A stretch of 52,614 bases of DNA, taken from contig JAEULG010000154.1 of NCBI GenBank assembly GCA_016793875.1, forward strand, positions 1 to 52,614, written 5' to 3'. The stretch comes from Rhodospirillales bacterium (GTDB taxonomy: Bacteria; Pseudomonadota; Alphaproteobacteria; Rhodospirillales; Defluviicoccaceae). Position 1 is the stretch's first letter. Each line of letters starts with the position of its first letter. A model generated the notes under the pieces. It ran no database searches. It saw nothing but the letters and a program-made list of their open reading frames with translations, and was not told the origin of the DNA. Of the stretch, positions 1-8,118 are shown piece by piece. Position numbers and translations under genes: made by a program.

Positions 1-521
1 GGTCCGGTGGGGCCCTGGGGACCGGCGGGGCCGGTCGCGCCCGTCGGGCCAGCGGGACCTGCCGGACCTTCCGGCCCCGCGGCGCCGGACGGGCCCGCAG
101 GCCCTTCCGGACCTTGCGGTCCCGCAGTCCCGGTCGGACCCGCGGGACCCGCCGGACCATCCGGTCCCGGCGGGCCGGAGACGGGGGCGCCGTAGACGCC
201 GATCGACGCCAGCGTCTCGTGGTCGGTTGCCACGGTGCAGGCGCCGGTGCCGGTGGCGATCACACCAAGTCCGGCCGACTGCGCCATGCTAATGCTCTGC
301 AGCATCTTGCGGGCGACATCCGTCGCCAGATCCAGGGCATAGCCATTCTTGGTGTTGCAGGCGGGACGACCCAGCGTCGTCGCATTGACGACGAGGCGCA
401 GGATGCCTTGGTCGACGACAATGCTGGTGATCGGTCCGGTACTGCTGCCGGCCGAGGCGCCGGTGGCGAACCCGATGATAATGGCGAGCGCGAGAGCCGC
501 GCTGCGATAGCACGAAAGCAT
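1..521 (-). CDS. Secreted collagen-like protein, 3'-truncated by window edge
   Basis: Reads from an ATG at 519-521 leftwards off the window with no stop, so only the first 173 residues are seen. A signal peptide (hydrophobic run about 8-20, ending Gly-Ala-Ser-Ala near 24) is followed by a globular domain at about 28-112 with Cys55 and Cys95, then from Gly116 an unbroken Gly-X-Y tract, at least 19 triplets, mostly GPA, GPT, GPQ and GPE. Collagen-like tracts in bacteria form trimeric rods on cell surfaces or spores; a surface or extracellular role is inferred. A purine-rich AGGGGG lies 7 bases before the ATG. The globular domain is paralogous to the whole mature part of the next upstream gene (574-915), with the same 40-residue Cys-Cys spacing. 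The 52-bp gap and shared strand suggest one operon. The protein family of the N-domain is not recognised. Confidence 0.8.
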   Translation of the reverse strand, partial: MLSCYRSAALALAIIIGFATGASAGSSTGPITSIVVDQGILRLVVNATTLGRPACNTKNGYALDLATDVARKMLQSISMAQSAGLGVIATGTGACTVATDHETLASIGVYGAPVSGPPGPDGPAGPAGPTGTAGPQGPEGPAGPSGAAGPEGPAGPAGPTGATGPAGPQGPTG

Positions 522-573
522 GGAAATCCCCCTGATCCAATCACTTGCAAGAGATTGTTGGCGGAGCGCAGGC

Positions 574-915
574 CTAGCGGAAAGGCACCCCGGATAGTTT
601 GAGGCTGCGAAGGTCCTCGGCATTCGACAGTAATGTGCAGGTATTGGTGCCTTCAGCGCGCACGCTCAGGCCCGCCTGCTTGGCGGCGTTCAGGATATCG
701 AGGAAGCTCTTGCCGGCTTCGGTGCGGATGTCGGCGACCAGCCGGCTGCTGCTATTGCAGGCGGGCTTGCCGGTGAGCGTGACACGCATGTTCAGCACGA
801 GGCGCGTCGCCTCGATGGTGAACGTCGGATTTTTGCCAGATCCGTAGCTCGCCTGCGCCGCCGATGCTGCCGGGACGAGCAGGATGCACGCGAGCATCAT
901 GCGCCAGATTTTCAT
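574..915 (-). CDS. Small secreted protein, paralogue of collagen-like protein N-domain
   Basis: 113 residues: a signal peptide (about 1-22, with ALA-rich end) and one domain of about 85 residues. It carries Cys53 in a KPACN context and Cys93 in NTCT. The downstream collagen-like protein has RPACN and GACT at the same 40-residue spacing, and the segment between (a helix with AGL near its end) aligns without large gaps. A disulfide between the two cysteines is likely in the periplasm or outside the cell. The start has a strong ribosome site (GGGGGAG, 7 bases before ATG). Unlike its neighbour it ends shortly after the domain, with no Gly-X-Y tail, so it could be a cap, partner or stand-alone version of that domain. 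Function unknown. Confidence 0.75.
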   Translation of the reverse strand: MKIWRMMLACILLVPAASAAQASYGSGKNPTFTIEATRLVLNMRVTLTGKPACNSSSRLVADIRTEAGKSFLDILNAAKQAGLSVRAEGTNTCTLLSNAEDLRSLKLSGVPFR

Positions 916-1259
916 CGTTATCTCCCCCTCGGTCGCACGACGATCGCTGATCGCGTGCGATGCAACCAGCTTATTCGTGTTCCGATAAGGGGGTCAAGCG
1001 CAGGGGATGGGTATTGGTTGTGGTTCGCCTGGGATCTGCGCGCAGTCCACTTTGCGCAGGCTCGCTGTCTCTCGACTGCCGGAACGGGGAGTGCTGAGAA
1101 TCGCCGCCTCGCGAACGGGCGAAACGCCCACCCTCCCCGGTGCGTTTCGCCTTGGCCCCTCCCTCTTCCCCGGTGCGATTGGTTAAGGGGGCTGGCCGTA
1201 AGTTTCTCTCTCCCCGCGGAAGAGGGAGCGCTGCGTCAGCAGGACGGTGGGGCCGTGGC
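916..1259. other. Intergenic stretch with inverted repeats
   Basis: No convincing gene. Two inverted repeats are visible. The first is a perfect 9-bp stem GCGAAACGC (1119-1127) with GCGTTTCGC (1142-1150) around a 14-base loop. The second is CTCCCTCTTCC (1159-1169) with GGAAGAGGGAG (1218-1228), 48 bases apart. They lie just past the stop of the minus-strand lipoprotein gene, so they may stop or stabilise that transcript, or be a dispersed palindromic repeat; no T-run follows either. The right-hand part near 950-990 is more AT-rich and should hold the promoter of the secreted-protein pair. Confidence 0.5.
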
Positions 1260-1889
1260 CTAGCTGGCGGGGACGTGGCTGGTACTGACGAGGGTGGTGG
1301 CGATGTCGTGGCTCAGGGTGACGAGTAGCTGGCTCATCGCCGCGGCGATCGCACCATAGCTGCCGTCGGCCGGCTGCGACGTATAGGTGCCGGCGTCGGT
1401 GGCGGCATAGCTGCGGCCGCCGTCGGTGAAGACCGTCCACTGCGCGGCCAGGGTGACGATGCCGTCCGGCCCCTGCTCGAACCGCGAGACGTCCACCTGC
1501 ACCACCCGGTCGAGCGGCAGCGCGGGGCTGACCGGGAAGGCGACCACCTTGCTGCTGCCGAGAATCACGGCGAGATCGCTGACGATGACGCGGGTGATGT
1601 TGTCGTCGAGGGCGCCGGCCCACTGGATGTCCTTGGCGACATTGACGACGTTGTTTTCGCCGCGGGTGACGATGCCGTTCTGGTTGAGATAGTCCGGCAG
1701 CCGGGCCGTCTGCACCGCGACGATGCGGTCGGCCATGCCCGGCACCGACCCTGCCGCCGTCGCCTGCGGCGTCAGCGTGTAGTAGCTGATTGGCTGCGAC
1801 GGCGTGAACACCGAGCCGCAGCCGGCGAGCGTCCAGCACGCCAGCACGACGGCGAGCCAACCCGATCGGAGATGCCGGCGGTTGGTCAC
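1260..1889 (-). CDS. PqiC/YmbA-like ABC transport auxiliary lipoprotein
   Basis: 209 residues with a lipoprotein signal: hydrophobic run 11-22 and lipobox LAGC, so lipidation at Cys24. The mature part begins with the ISYYTL motif typical of the ABC-transport auxiliary lipoprotein family (PqiC/YmbA, DUF330-like). Such proteins sit at the outer membrane inner face and work with MCE proteins in lipid transfer between membranes. Its ATG overlaps the stop of the upstream MCE gene by four bases (ATGA), so it is translationally coupled as the last gene of the four-gene operon. Family assignment rests on lipobox, length and context; good but not proven. Confidence 0.85.
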   Translation of the reverse strand: MTNRRHLRSGWLAVVLACWTLAGCGSVFTPSQPISYYTLTPQATAAGSVPGMADRIVAVQTARLPDYLNQNGIVTRGENNVVNVAKDIQWAGALDDNITRVIVSDLAVILGSSKVVAFPVSPALPLDRVVQVDVSRFEQGPDGIVTLAAQWTVFTDGGRSYAATDAGTYTSQPADGSYGAIAAAMSQLLVTLSHDIATTLVSTSHVPAS

Positions 1890-2932
1890 TTCGTTTCTCC
1901 CGACTTGGCGGCGGGACGTCCGACGATGAGGGCGTTCGGATCCCGCTCGATGGTGTTCATCAGCGCTCTTGCCGAGCGGGCGGTGCTCGACACCTCCCGC
2001 AGCGTGTTGATCAGCTCGTACGTCAGCGGCGATCCGGGCGCCAGCATGCCGTTGATCGTCCCCACCAGCTTGTCGGCGTTGTTCATCGACGTCTGGGCAC
2101 CACCGAGGGCGCCGTCGACCTCGCGAATGGTTTCTTTCAGTTCCGTCAGCCGCCGGTTGGCCTCCGCCACGGTGGTCACGGCCTGGCCGGTGATCTGCTG
2201 GGTATTGCCGAGGATGGGGGTCATCTTGCTGTCCAGCGCGGCGACCGCCTGCTTCGCGTTCGCCAGCGTCGCGTTGGCGTTGGCGATGATCTGCTCCAGT
2301 TGCGGGTCGGTGACCAGCCGGGTGACCCCAGCCAGCGCCTGCTGCCCCTGGTCGATCATCTTGTCGAGCGGCAGTTGCGACAGCTTGCCCACGAGGTTCT
2401 GCAGCGTCGCGGTCACCTGCTGAATTTCCGAAGGAACCGTCGGAATCTCCAGGCGACCTTCCAGCCGGGTCGGCCTTGTCACCTTTGCTACGTCGGGAAA
2501 GAAATCGACGGTCACATCGACTTGGTTGGTGACGAAGTTGGGCAGCGAGAGCTGCGCCCGCAGTCCCTTGTCGATGAACTGCTGCAGCAGCTTGCCGGAC
2601 CCGCGCAGCCGTTCGATAAGGCTCTCCCGCTCCTCGCTGCCGCCAACGAAGTTGAGCACGTCGCCGTAGACCTCGCCGCGCACTGGAATGGCGATGGTGT
2701 CGTCGGCGACGTCGTAGGCGAGTTCGACGCCAGTGATCTTGCCCACCGTCACGCCGCGAAAACTGATCGCCGAGCCAACCTGCAGACCTTTGACGGAGCC
2801 ATGGAATTCCATGATCACCGGTAGTGTTGGCTGGAACAACCGGCCGCTGCTGAACAGGATGACGATCGCCATGACCAGGGCGATCGCCCCGAGCACGAAG
2901 GCGCCGACCAGGGTCGGGTTGACTTTACGCAT
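1886..2932 (-). CDS. MCE-domain phospholipid transport protein (MlaD/PqiB-type)
   Basis: 348 residues. A single N-terminal membrane helix (about 8-28) anchors it in the inner membrane, followed by the MCE domain (about 39-120, with GSVKGLQVGSAI and FRGVTVGKI). A long helical C-terminal part (about 150-330) is rich in Gln, Thr and Ala. MlaD-type proteins form hexameric rings that pass phospholipids between the membranes; the longer C-terminal helices resemble the needle-forming MCE proteins more than E. coli MlaD, which is roughly half this length. The gene directly abuts the ATPase gene (stop and start adjacent) and overlaps the lipoprotein gene. Confidence 0.9.
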   Translation of the reverse strand: MRKVNPTLVGAFVLGAIALVMAIVILFSSGRLFQPTLPVIMEFHGSVKGLQVGSAISFRGVTVGKITGVELAYDVADDTIAIPVRGEVYGDVLNFVGGSEERESLIERLRGSGKLLQQFIDKGLRAQLSLPNFVTNQVDVTVDFFPDVAKVTRPTRLEGRLEIPTVPSEIQQVTATLQNLVGKLSQLPLDKMIDQGQQALAGVTRLVTDPQLEQIIANANATLANAKQAVAALDSKMTPILGNTQQITGQAVTTVAEANRRLTELKETIREVDGALGGAQTSMNNADKLVGTINGMLAPGSPLTYELINTLREVSSTARSARALMNTIERDPNALIVGRPAAKSGETK

Positions 2933-3751
2933 TCAGACGGCTCCTGCGGACGGCGAGAGGGCGGTGGCGGGAGCAGGTGTGTTCTCGTGGAACGTCCCTT
3001 CGCGGGTCAGGAACTCCCGCACCACCGGATCACGGGTGTTATGGATCATCTCGCGCGGATCGCCGCCGGCGGTCGCAGTGCGCTTGACGTTGTCGAGAAA
3101 GACCGAGTTATCGGCGATGGCGAAGATGCTCGGCAGCTCGTGGGTCACCATGACGATGGTTGCGCCAAGGTCGTCGCGAAGCTGGATGATGAGGTCGTCG
3201 AGGCGCTTGGAGGTAATCGGATCGAGGCCGGCGGAAGGCTCATCGAAAAACAGGATCTCCGGGTCGAGCGCCATCGCCCGCGCCAGGCCCGCCCGCTTCA
3301 CCATCCCGCCGGAGATCGCCGACGGGAAGAAGTCCTCGTAGCCGGCAAGGCCGACGAGCGCCAGCTTGGTGGACACAATGTCGCCGATCTCGGCGGGCGT
3401 CAGCTTGGTATAGAGCTGGAGCGGCAGCGCCACGTTCTCGGCCAGTGTCATCGAGGTGAACAGTGCGCCCGACTGGTAGAGGATGCCGGTACGGCGGAGG
3501 ATCGCCAGCCGCGCCTCGGTCTCGGCGTCCCATAGGCTCTGCGTGCCATAGTAGACCTTGCCCGCCGCCGGCGCCTGCAGGCCGATCAGGTGGCGCAGAA
3601 GCGTGCTCTTGCCGCAGCCGCTGCCGCCCATGATCACGAAGATATCGCCGCGCCGGACGGTAAACGTCAGATCCTTCTGGACGACAAAGTCGCCGAAAGC
3701 CATCGTCAGGCCCTCGACGGAGATGATCGGCTCGCGGCTGGCTGCGGTCAT
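2933..3751 (-). CDS. MlaF-type ABC transporter ATP-binding protein
   Basis: 272 residues, full-length ABC ATPase: Walker A GGSGCGKST (42-50), signature SGGMVKR (147-153), Walker B ILFFDEP (166-172), H-loop His204. It energises phospholipid transport by the adjacent MlaE-type permease and MCE protein at the inner membrane. The signature reads SGGM rather than the common SGGQ, which is normal for the Mla branch. It follows the permease gene by 14 bases. The C-terminal tail (about 240-272) is Pro/Ala-rich and probably disordered. Confidence 0.92.
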   Translation of the reverse strand: MTAASREPIISVEGLTMAFGDFVVQKDLTFTVRRGDIFVIMGGSGCGKSTLLRHLIGLQAPAAGKVYYGTQSLWDAETEARLAILRRTGILYQSGALFTSMTLAENVALPLQLYTKLTPAEIGDIVSTKLALVGLAGYEDFFPSAISGGMVKRAGLARAMALDPEILFFDEPSAGLDPITSKRLDDLIIQLRDDLGATIVMVTHELPSIFAIADNSVFLDNVKRTATAGGDPREMIHNTRDPVVREFLTREGTFHENTPAPATALSPSAGAV

Positions 3752-3765
3752 CCCTCGCGTTCCCG

Positions 3766-4974
3766 CTACTGGATCGAGAAGGGCGGCGCGACGACGCCGA
3801 AGACGCCGTCAGCGATGATAATCGCAACGATCGCCGTGACGACCGCCGAAGTCGTGGCGTCACCCACCGCCGCGGCGCTGCGCCCGCAGTTCACGCCTTG
3901 CATGCAGCCACTGAGTGCCACCAGCACGCCGAAGACGCCGCTCTTGATCAGGCCGGTGACGAACACCGAGAGGGGTACGGCGTGGAACAGCTGGTTGGCA
4001 AACTGATCGCCCGTCATGCCGAGGACGGTGACCGCGATCAGGCCGCCGCCGAGCATTCCCAGGAGGTTGGCGTAAAGGTAGAGCAGCGGCATCATCAGGA
4101 TCAGCGCCAGCATCCGCGGCAGCACGAGGAAATCCATGGGCTCAAGCCCCATCGTCTTGAGCGCATCGATCTCCTGATTCACCTGCATGGTGCCGATCTG
4201 TGCGGCGTAAGCGGCGCCGGTACGTCCGGCCATGATGATCGCGGTCATCACCGCCCCGACCTCCGCCGCCATCGACAGGCCGATCAGGTTGGCGACGTAG
4301 ACCTGGGCGCCGAACATCTTCAGTTGCGCGGCGCCAAGGAACGCCATGGTCAGTCCCTGCAGCAGGCTGAGCAGGGAGACGATGGGCAACGCATCGACGC
4401 CGGCCTGCTGGATGAACAGCCATAAATCCGAGCGGCGGAAGCGTGCCCGCCCGGTTGCGAGGCGGCCGAGGCTGAGGGCGGCTTCGCCGACGAATGCCAT
4501 AAGCCGTCCGGTGCCGCGGGCAAGGTCGAGGCAGGCCTGGCCAAAGATACGGACGAAGGAAGGCCGCACCACCCTGGCCGCCGCTTCCTCGTGCGGCGCA
4601 ACCGCCGTCGCCAGATCGATCAGGCCGCTGACGCCCGCCGGCAGGCCGGCAAGATCGACCTCTTTCTGGCCATTTCGAGCGTACCGGACCAGCCCGAGCA
4701 CGAAGGTAAGGAAGGCGCTGTCCCAGCGGCCGAGGGACTCGGTATCGAAGGTAAGACGGTGCACGGATGGAATGGCATCGATGCGCTTGGTCAGATCCGC
4801 CAGCGCCGGCCGCTGACCGATCATCGTCCAGGCTCCGCTCAGCGATACCGCAACGGTGCCGGGATCGGTGGTGTTGATGTCCGCGCGCGCAGCGGCGGGC
4901 GCGGAAACCGCCGCAGCCGTACCTGCCATACCCGTGGCGCCCGGTAGCGCCGAGGACGGATCAGAACCACTCAT
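3766..4974 (-). CDS. MlaE-type permease with fused N-terminal STAS domain
   Basis: 402 residues. Residues 1-35 are low-complexity. About 36-130 look like a STAS domain (short strands plus helices, no membrane segment), the fold of MlaB. About 170-400 are an MlaE permease with five or so hydrophobic helices and the conserved EIDALKTMG loop (268-276), which contacts the ATPase. It is thus MlaB and MlaE in one chain, a known arrangement in alphaproteobacteria. It is the first gene of the operon; its promoter must lie to the right of 4974. Direction of lipid movement cannot be told from sequence. Confidence 0.9.
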   Translation of the reverse strand: MSGSDPSSALPGATGMAGTAAAVSAPAAARADINTTDPGTVAVSLSGAWTMIGQRPALADLTKRIDAIPSVHRLTFDTESLGRWDSAFLTFVLGLVRYARNGQKEVDLAGLPAGVSGLIDLATAVAPHEEAAARVVRPSFVRIFGQACLDLARGTGRLMAFVGEAALSLGRLATGRARFRRSDLWLFIQQAGVDALPIVSLLSLLQGLTMAFLGAAQLKMFGAQVYVANLIGLSMAAEVGAVMTAIIMAGRTGAAYAAQIGTMQVNQEIDALKTMGLEPMDFLVLPRMLALILMMPLLYLYANLLGMLGGGLIAVTVLGMTGDQFANQLFHAVPLSVFVTGLIKSGVFGVLVALSGCMQGVNCGRSAAAVGDATTSAVVTAIVAIIIADGVFGVVAPPFSIQ

Positions 4975-5333
4975 GGTGCCGGGAACCGGTCCCGGCCTGC
5001 TCCCCTGGGGAGGAGCTCACAATCGGGGGACCGCCTTTGCCGGTCGGAATTACCGCTTCGCCGGCACCCTGTCTTGTCAGTTCGCGCCATCGGGCAGCGC
5101 ATCGGCATTCTGTGGTTCGTCATCGTGGTCAGGGCCAGCAGCCGATAAGGAAATGGCGACGAACAGCGTTGGCACCGGCGAATGGCCCTACCGAGGATGT
5201 CGTAGCCAGAGCGTAACCTAAGCCACCCGGCAGCAGCAAACTTTACAATTAGCTAAGTCTCCGCAAAACCTGCGACAAGCAACCAGTCAGGTCTGCGCCG
5301 AACGGAGGAAAACGCGCCGCGATTCGCTCCTGT
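4975..5333. other. Gene-free leader region of the Mla operon
   Basis: No coding sequence is supported. This stretch must hold the minus-strand promoter of the phospholipid transport operon and, if the small RNA at about 5334-5501 is real, its plus-strand promoter. A TACAAT-like element is at 5244-5249 on the plus strand, but it has no good -35 partner. Confidence 0.4.
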
Positions 5334-5501
5334 TCGCACTGGCACGCGAGCCGGTTCAACCTCCCGAGTCGGGCAGGTGCCAGTGTGGCCGTAATAGGCC
5401 TAATCTCCGCACTGTCCCGCGAGCGTCGATCTGAACTGCCCTGTTCGGATCGGCTTCATGCAACGAAACTGGCCGCCCGGCTCCCGGGCGGCCTTTTTTT
5501 T
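5334..5501 (+). ncRNA. Candidate small RNA ending in intrinsic terminator
   Basis: The plus strand here carries three hairpins in a row followed by a strong terminator, with no plus-strand gene upstream. Stem 1 is CACTGGCAC (5337-5345) with GTGCCAGTG (5377-5385), extendable by three pairs with wobble. Stem 2 is GGCC (5387-5390) with GGCC (5397-5400), six-base loop. Stem 3 is CGATCTGAAC (5427-5436) with GTTCGGATCG (5443-5452), one G-U pair, loop TGCCCT. The terminator stem follows at 5471-5493. The loop of stem 1 includes CCTCCC (5360-5365), which could pair with Shine-Dalgarno sequences. The 5' end is a guess; no clear promoter was found. It does not match 6S, SRP, tmRNA or RNase P RNA features that I could recognise. 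Confidence 0.45.
5471..5501 (+). terminator. Strong intrinsic terminator
   Basis: Perfect 10-bp GC stem GGCCGCCCGG (5471-5480) with CCGGGCGGCC (5484-5493), three-base loop, then eight T (5494-5501). The T-run fixes its direction as plus strand, away from the minus-strand genes on both sides. Confidence 0.88.
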
Positions 5502-5589
5502 CGCACCATGAGGAGCGGCAGCAGCGATAAAGGAGCTGTTGCGAAGATGCCGGCTCTCCCCTGCACCGGGGCGTTGCTGTGCGCAACCG

Positions 5590-6492
5590 TCAGTTGGTCA
5601 GTTCTTCGACCTTGCGAAGGATGAACTGGCGGAACAGGGTGATCCGGCTGGAGTGGCGCAGTTCCTCTGGATAAACGAAGAAGACGTCGAGGTCGGGGCC
5701 GTGGATCTCCGGCAGGATCTCGACCAAATTGCCACTCTCGTGGTTCAGGTACTGCGGCAGCGCACCGATGCCGATGCCGCTCTGCACGGCGCGGAAGATC
5801 CCGTAGGTCGAATTGACCTTGAGAAAGGCCTTGCGCCGCGTCCCCTCCTTCAGTCCCGCCTCGAGCAGCCAGTTCAGGTTCGGAACAGGAGGGCGGGCGT
5901 CCTCGCCGAAGACGACGAGGCGATGCGTGTCGAGATCGCTCGGCGTGCGCGGCATGCCGTGCTTCTGCAGGTAGGACGGCGCGGCGAAGACGTGGTACTT
6001 CAACGTCATCAGCCGTCGCTGGATCAGGTCCGACTGTGTCGGAGTGGTCATCCGGATGCCGACGTCCGCCTCCCGCATCGACAGATCGAGCTCGTTGTCG
6101 GTGAGGACGAGCGAGACCTCGATGTCGGGGTTTTCTTCCAGAAATTCCTTCAGCCGCGGCGCCAGCCAGATCGAGCCGAAGGCAATGGTCGTCGTCACCT
6201 TGAGGGGCCCCTTCGGCCGCTCGCGGCTCTCGCTGATGCGCGCCTCCGCCATGTTCAGCTTGGCGAGGATCTCACGGGCAGTCTTGAACAGGATCTCGCC
6301 CTGCTCGGTCAGCATCAGCCCGCGCGCATGCCGGTGGAACAGCGGGACTTGCAGATTCTCCTCTAGGGAGCTGACTTGGCGGCTCACCGCCGACTGGCTG
6401 AGGTTAAGAACGTCGCCCGCATGCGTGAAACTGCCCGCTTCAGCGACGGCATGAAAGACACGCAGCTTGTCCCAATCCATCGCCATCCCCAT
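5590..6492 (-). CDS. LysR-family transcriptional regulator
   Basis: Up to 300 residues. N-terminal winged helix-turn-helix at about 8-65 (AGSFTHAGDVLNLSQSAVSRQ and the LPLF-like VPLFHRH), then a periplasmic-binding-protein-like effector domain (about 95-290). Three in-frame ATGs lie close together at the start (MGMAM); the third has GGGGA five bases before it and may be the true one. It lies 95 bp after trxB on the same strand, an arrangement common in alphaproteobacteria, which hints at a link to redox control. The effector is unknown. Confidence 0.9.
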   Translation of the reverse strand: MGMAMDWDKLRVFHAVAEAGSFTHAGDVLNLSQSAVSRQVSSLEENLQVPLFHRHARGLMLTEQGEILFKTAREILAKLNMAEARISESRERPKGPLKVTTTIAFGSIWLAPRLKEFLEENPDIEVSLVLTDNELDLSMREADVGIRMTTPTQSDLIQRRLMTLKYHVFAAPSYLQKHGMPRTPSDLDTHRLVVFGEDARPPVPNLNWLLEAGLKEGTRRKAFLKVNSTYGIFRAVQSGIGIGALPQYLNHESGNLVEILPEIHGPDLDVFFVYPEELRHSSRITLFRQFILRKVEELTN

Positions 6493-6587
6493 TCATGTTA
6501 TTATCTTCTTCCGCAGCCTTAGCGGGTCGCAGCGACCCTTCCCACAGCAAGACTTGCGGCTTGTCGTTATTCTTCCGACGACGCGCG

Positions 6588-7577
6588 TTATTCCGCTGCG
6601 CGTGCCGGCGCCAGTTCGCTTTCGTGGGCAAGAAACCGCTCCGCCTCCAGCGCTGCCATGCAACCGCTGCCGGCGGCGGTGATCGCTTGCCGGAAGATCT
6701 TGTCCTGAACGTCGCCGGCGGCGAAGATACCCGCCACGCTTGTGCGGGTGCTGTCGGGGCGCGTGACGATATAGCCCTCGTCGTCCATCTCGAGCTGGCC
6801 GCGAAACATCGCCGTGTTGGGGGTATGACCGATGGCGATGAAGACGCCATTCACCGCCAGCGTAGTGACTGCGCCGCTGCGCACATCACGAAGGCGCAGA
6901 CCTTCCACCGCCTTGAACGGCTCCTCCTGGCCCTCGATGGCCTCGACCACGTGATTCCACAGCACGGCGATCTTCGGGTTGCTGAACAGCCGGTCCTGAA
7001 GCATCTGCTCGGCCCGCAGAGCGTCGCGGCGGTGGATCAGGGTGACCTTCGTTGCGAAGTTGGTCAGGAAGATCGCTTCCTCGACCGCGGTGTTGCCTCC
7101 GCCGATCACCGCCACATGCAGATCGCGGAAGAAAAAGCCGTCGCAGGTGGCACAGGCGGAGACCCCGAAGCCCTGGAAGAGCTTCTCGCTATTCAGACCC
7201 AGCCAGCGCGCCTGCGCGCCGGTGCAGATGATCAGGGCATCGCCGGTGTAGCTATCGCCGGAGTCGCCGACGCACACGAACGGGCGGCGGGACAGATCGA
7301 CGGACACGATACTGTCGTCGATCATGCGCGTTCCCACCTTCGTCGCCTGGCGATCCATCTGCTCCATCAACCACGGCCCCTGGACGGTGTCCTCGTAGCC
7401 GGGGTAGTTCTCGACGTCGGTGGTGATGGTCAGCTGGCCGCCCGGCTGCAGGCCGCGCACCAAAGCAGGCGCGAGATTGGCGCGCGCGGCATAGATCGCC
7501 GCAGTGTAGCCGGCAGGTCCGGAGCCGAGAACCAGGACCTTGCTGTGATGGCTGGACGTGCCGGTCGGACTCACCAA
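6588..7577 (-). CDS. trxB: Thioredoxin-disulfide reductase
   Basis: 329 residues, usual for the low-molecular-weight bacterial enzyme. FAD site GSGPAG (18-23), redox-active Cys142-Ala-Thr-Cys145 in CATCDG, NADPH site GGGNTA (159-164), and a C-terminal FAD motif FAAGDVQD. It transfers electrons from NADPH to thioredoxin in the cytoplasm. The first ten residues are Ser/Thr-rich and may be dispensable. It probably shares a transcript with the LysR gene downstream. Confidence 0.95.
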   Translation of the reverse strand: MVSPTGTSSHHSKVLVLGSGPAGYTAAIYAARANLAPALVRGLQPGGQLTITTDVENYPGYEDTVQGPWLMEQMDRQATKVGTRMIDDSIVSVDLSRRPFVCVGDSGDSYTGDALIICTGAQARWLGLNSEKLFQGFGVSACATCDGFFFRDLHVAVIGGGNTAVEEAIFLTNFATKVTLIHRRDALRAEQMLQDRLFSNPKIAVLWNHVVEAIEGQEEPFKAVEGLRLRDVRSGAVTTLAVNGVFIAIGHTPNTAMFRGQLEMDDEGYIVTRPDSTRTSVAGIFAAGDVQDKIFRQAITAAGSGCMAALEAERFLAHESELAPARAAE

Positions 7578-7851
7578 TGCTTTCCCTACAAATCAGCGTT
7601 ACTTGGAGCGCATAGGATAGGTGCGGGTGCGGCATAGCGCAAGGTTAGCCACTTGCGCCACCCCGACCCAAGCTCCGCTGGGGAAATCGGCTATGGGATC
7701 TGAACCTTCTGACCTACCCGCCGTTGTCCGGCACAAGCCTGCCAGGCATCCAGGGCTGCCGCTTCTCTGCCATCCGGCCGGAATGGCCTACCGCGGCCAG
7801 CGGGCCGCGCCCGGATCGCACACCTTCGGCCCATCGAAAGGAGAACCGCCT

Positions 7852-8019
7852 ATGGAACTGGTCCGCATCCTCATTGCGATCCTGCTGCCGCCGCTGGGCG
7901 TCTTTCTGCAGGTCGGCTTCAGCGGCCAGTTCTGGCTGAACATCCTGCTGACGCTGCTCGGCTACCTTCCGGGTCTCGTCCACGCCATCTGGATCATCGC
8001 CCGACGGGAGCCTCGCTGA
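7852..8019 (+). CDS. Pmp3/YqaE-family small membrane peptide
   Basis: 55 residues with two hydrophobic helices (about 4-22 and 29-50) and the family hallmark ILLPPLGVFLQVG followed by WLNILLTLLGYLPGLVHAIWII. Pmp3/UPF0057 proteins are inner-membrane peptides tied to membrane potential and salt or cold stress. The start is set by an AAAGGAGA ribosome site (7837-7844), eight bases before the ATG; the reading frame is open further upstream but without family residues. It stands alone between convergent and divergent neighbours. A 7-bp GC hairpin follows at 8032-8052 without a T-run. Confidence 0.9.
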   Translation: MELVRILIAILLPPLGVFLQVGFSGQFWLNILLTLLGYLPGLVHAIWIIARREPR

Positions 8020-8118
8020 CGCAGGATCACTGGGGCGGCCGGTCCCCGCCCCGACAGGATCAACAACCGGCTTCTCGTTATGGACTTTGCTGCCTTGCTG
8101 CACCCTGCCACAAGGTGG

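Noticed and set aside
7..195. Plus-strand Gly-Pro-rich open frame at the left edge
   Set aside because: Collagen codons (GGN CCN) read as Gly-Pro on both strands. The minus-strand frame has a signal peptide, globular domain and ribosome site, and is the real gene.
5334..5501. 6S, SRP or other housekeeping RNA as the identity of the structured region
   Set aside because: No SRP core GNAR-loop motif, no tmRNA or RNase P elements, and no long 6S-type rod with a central bubble could be recognised.
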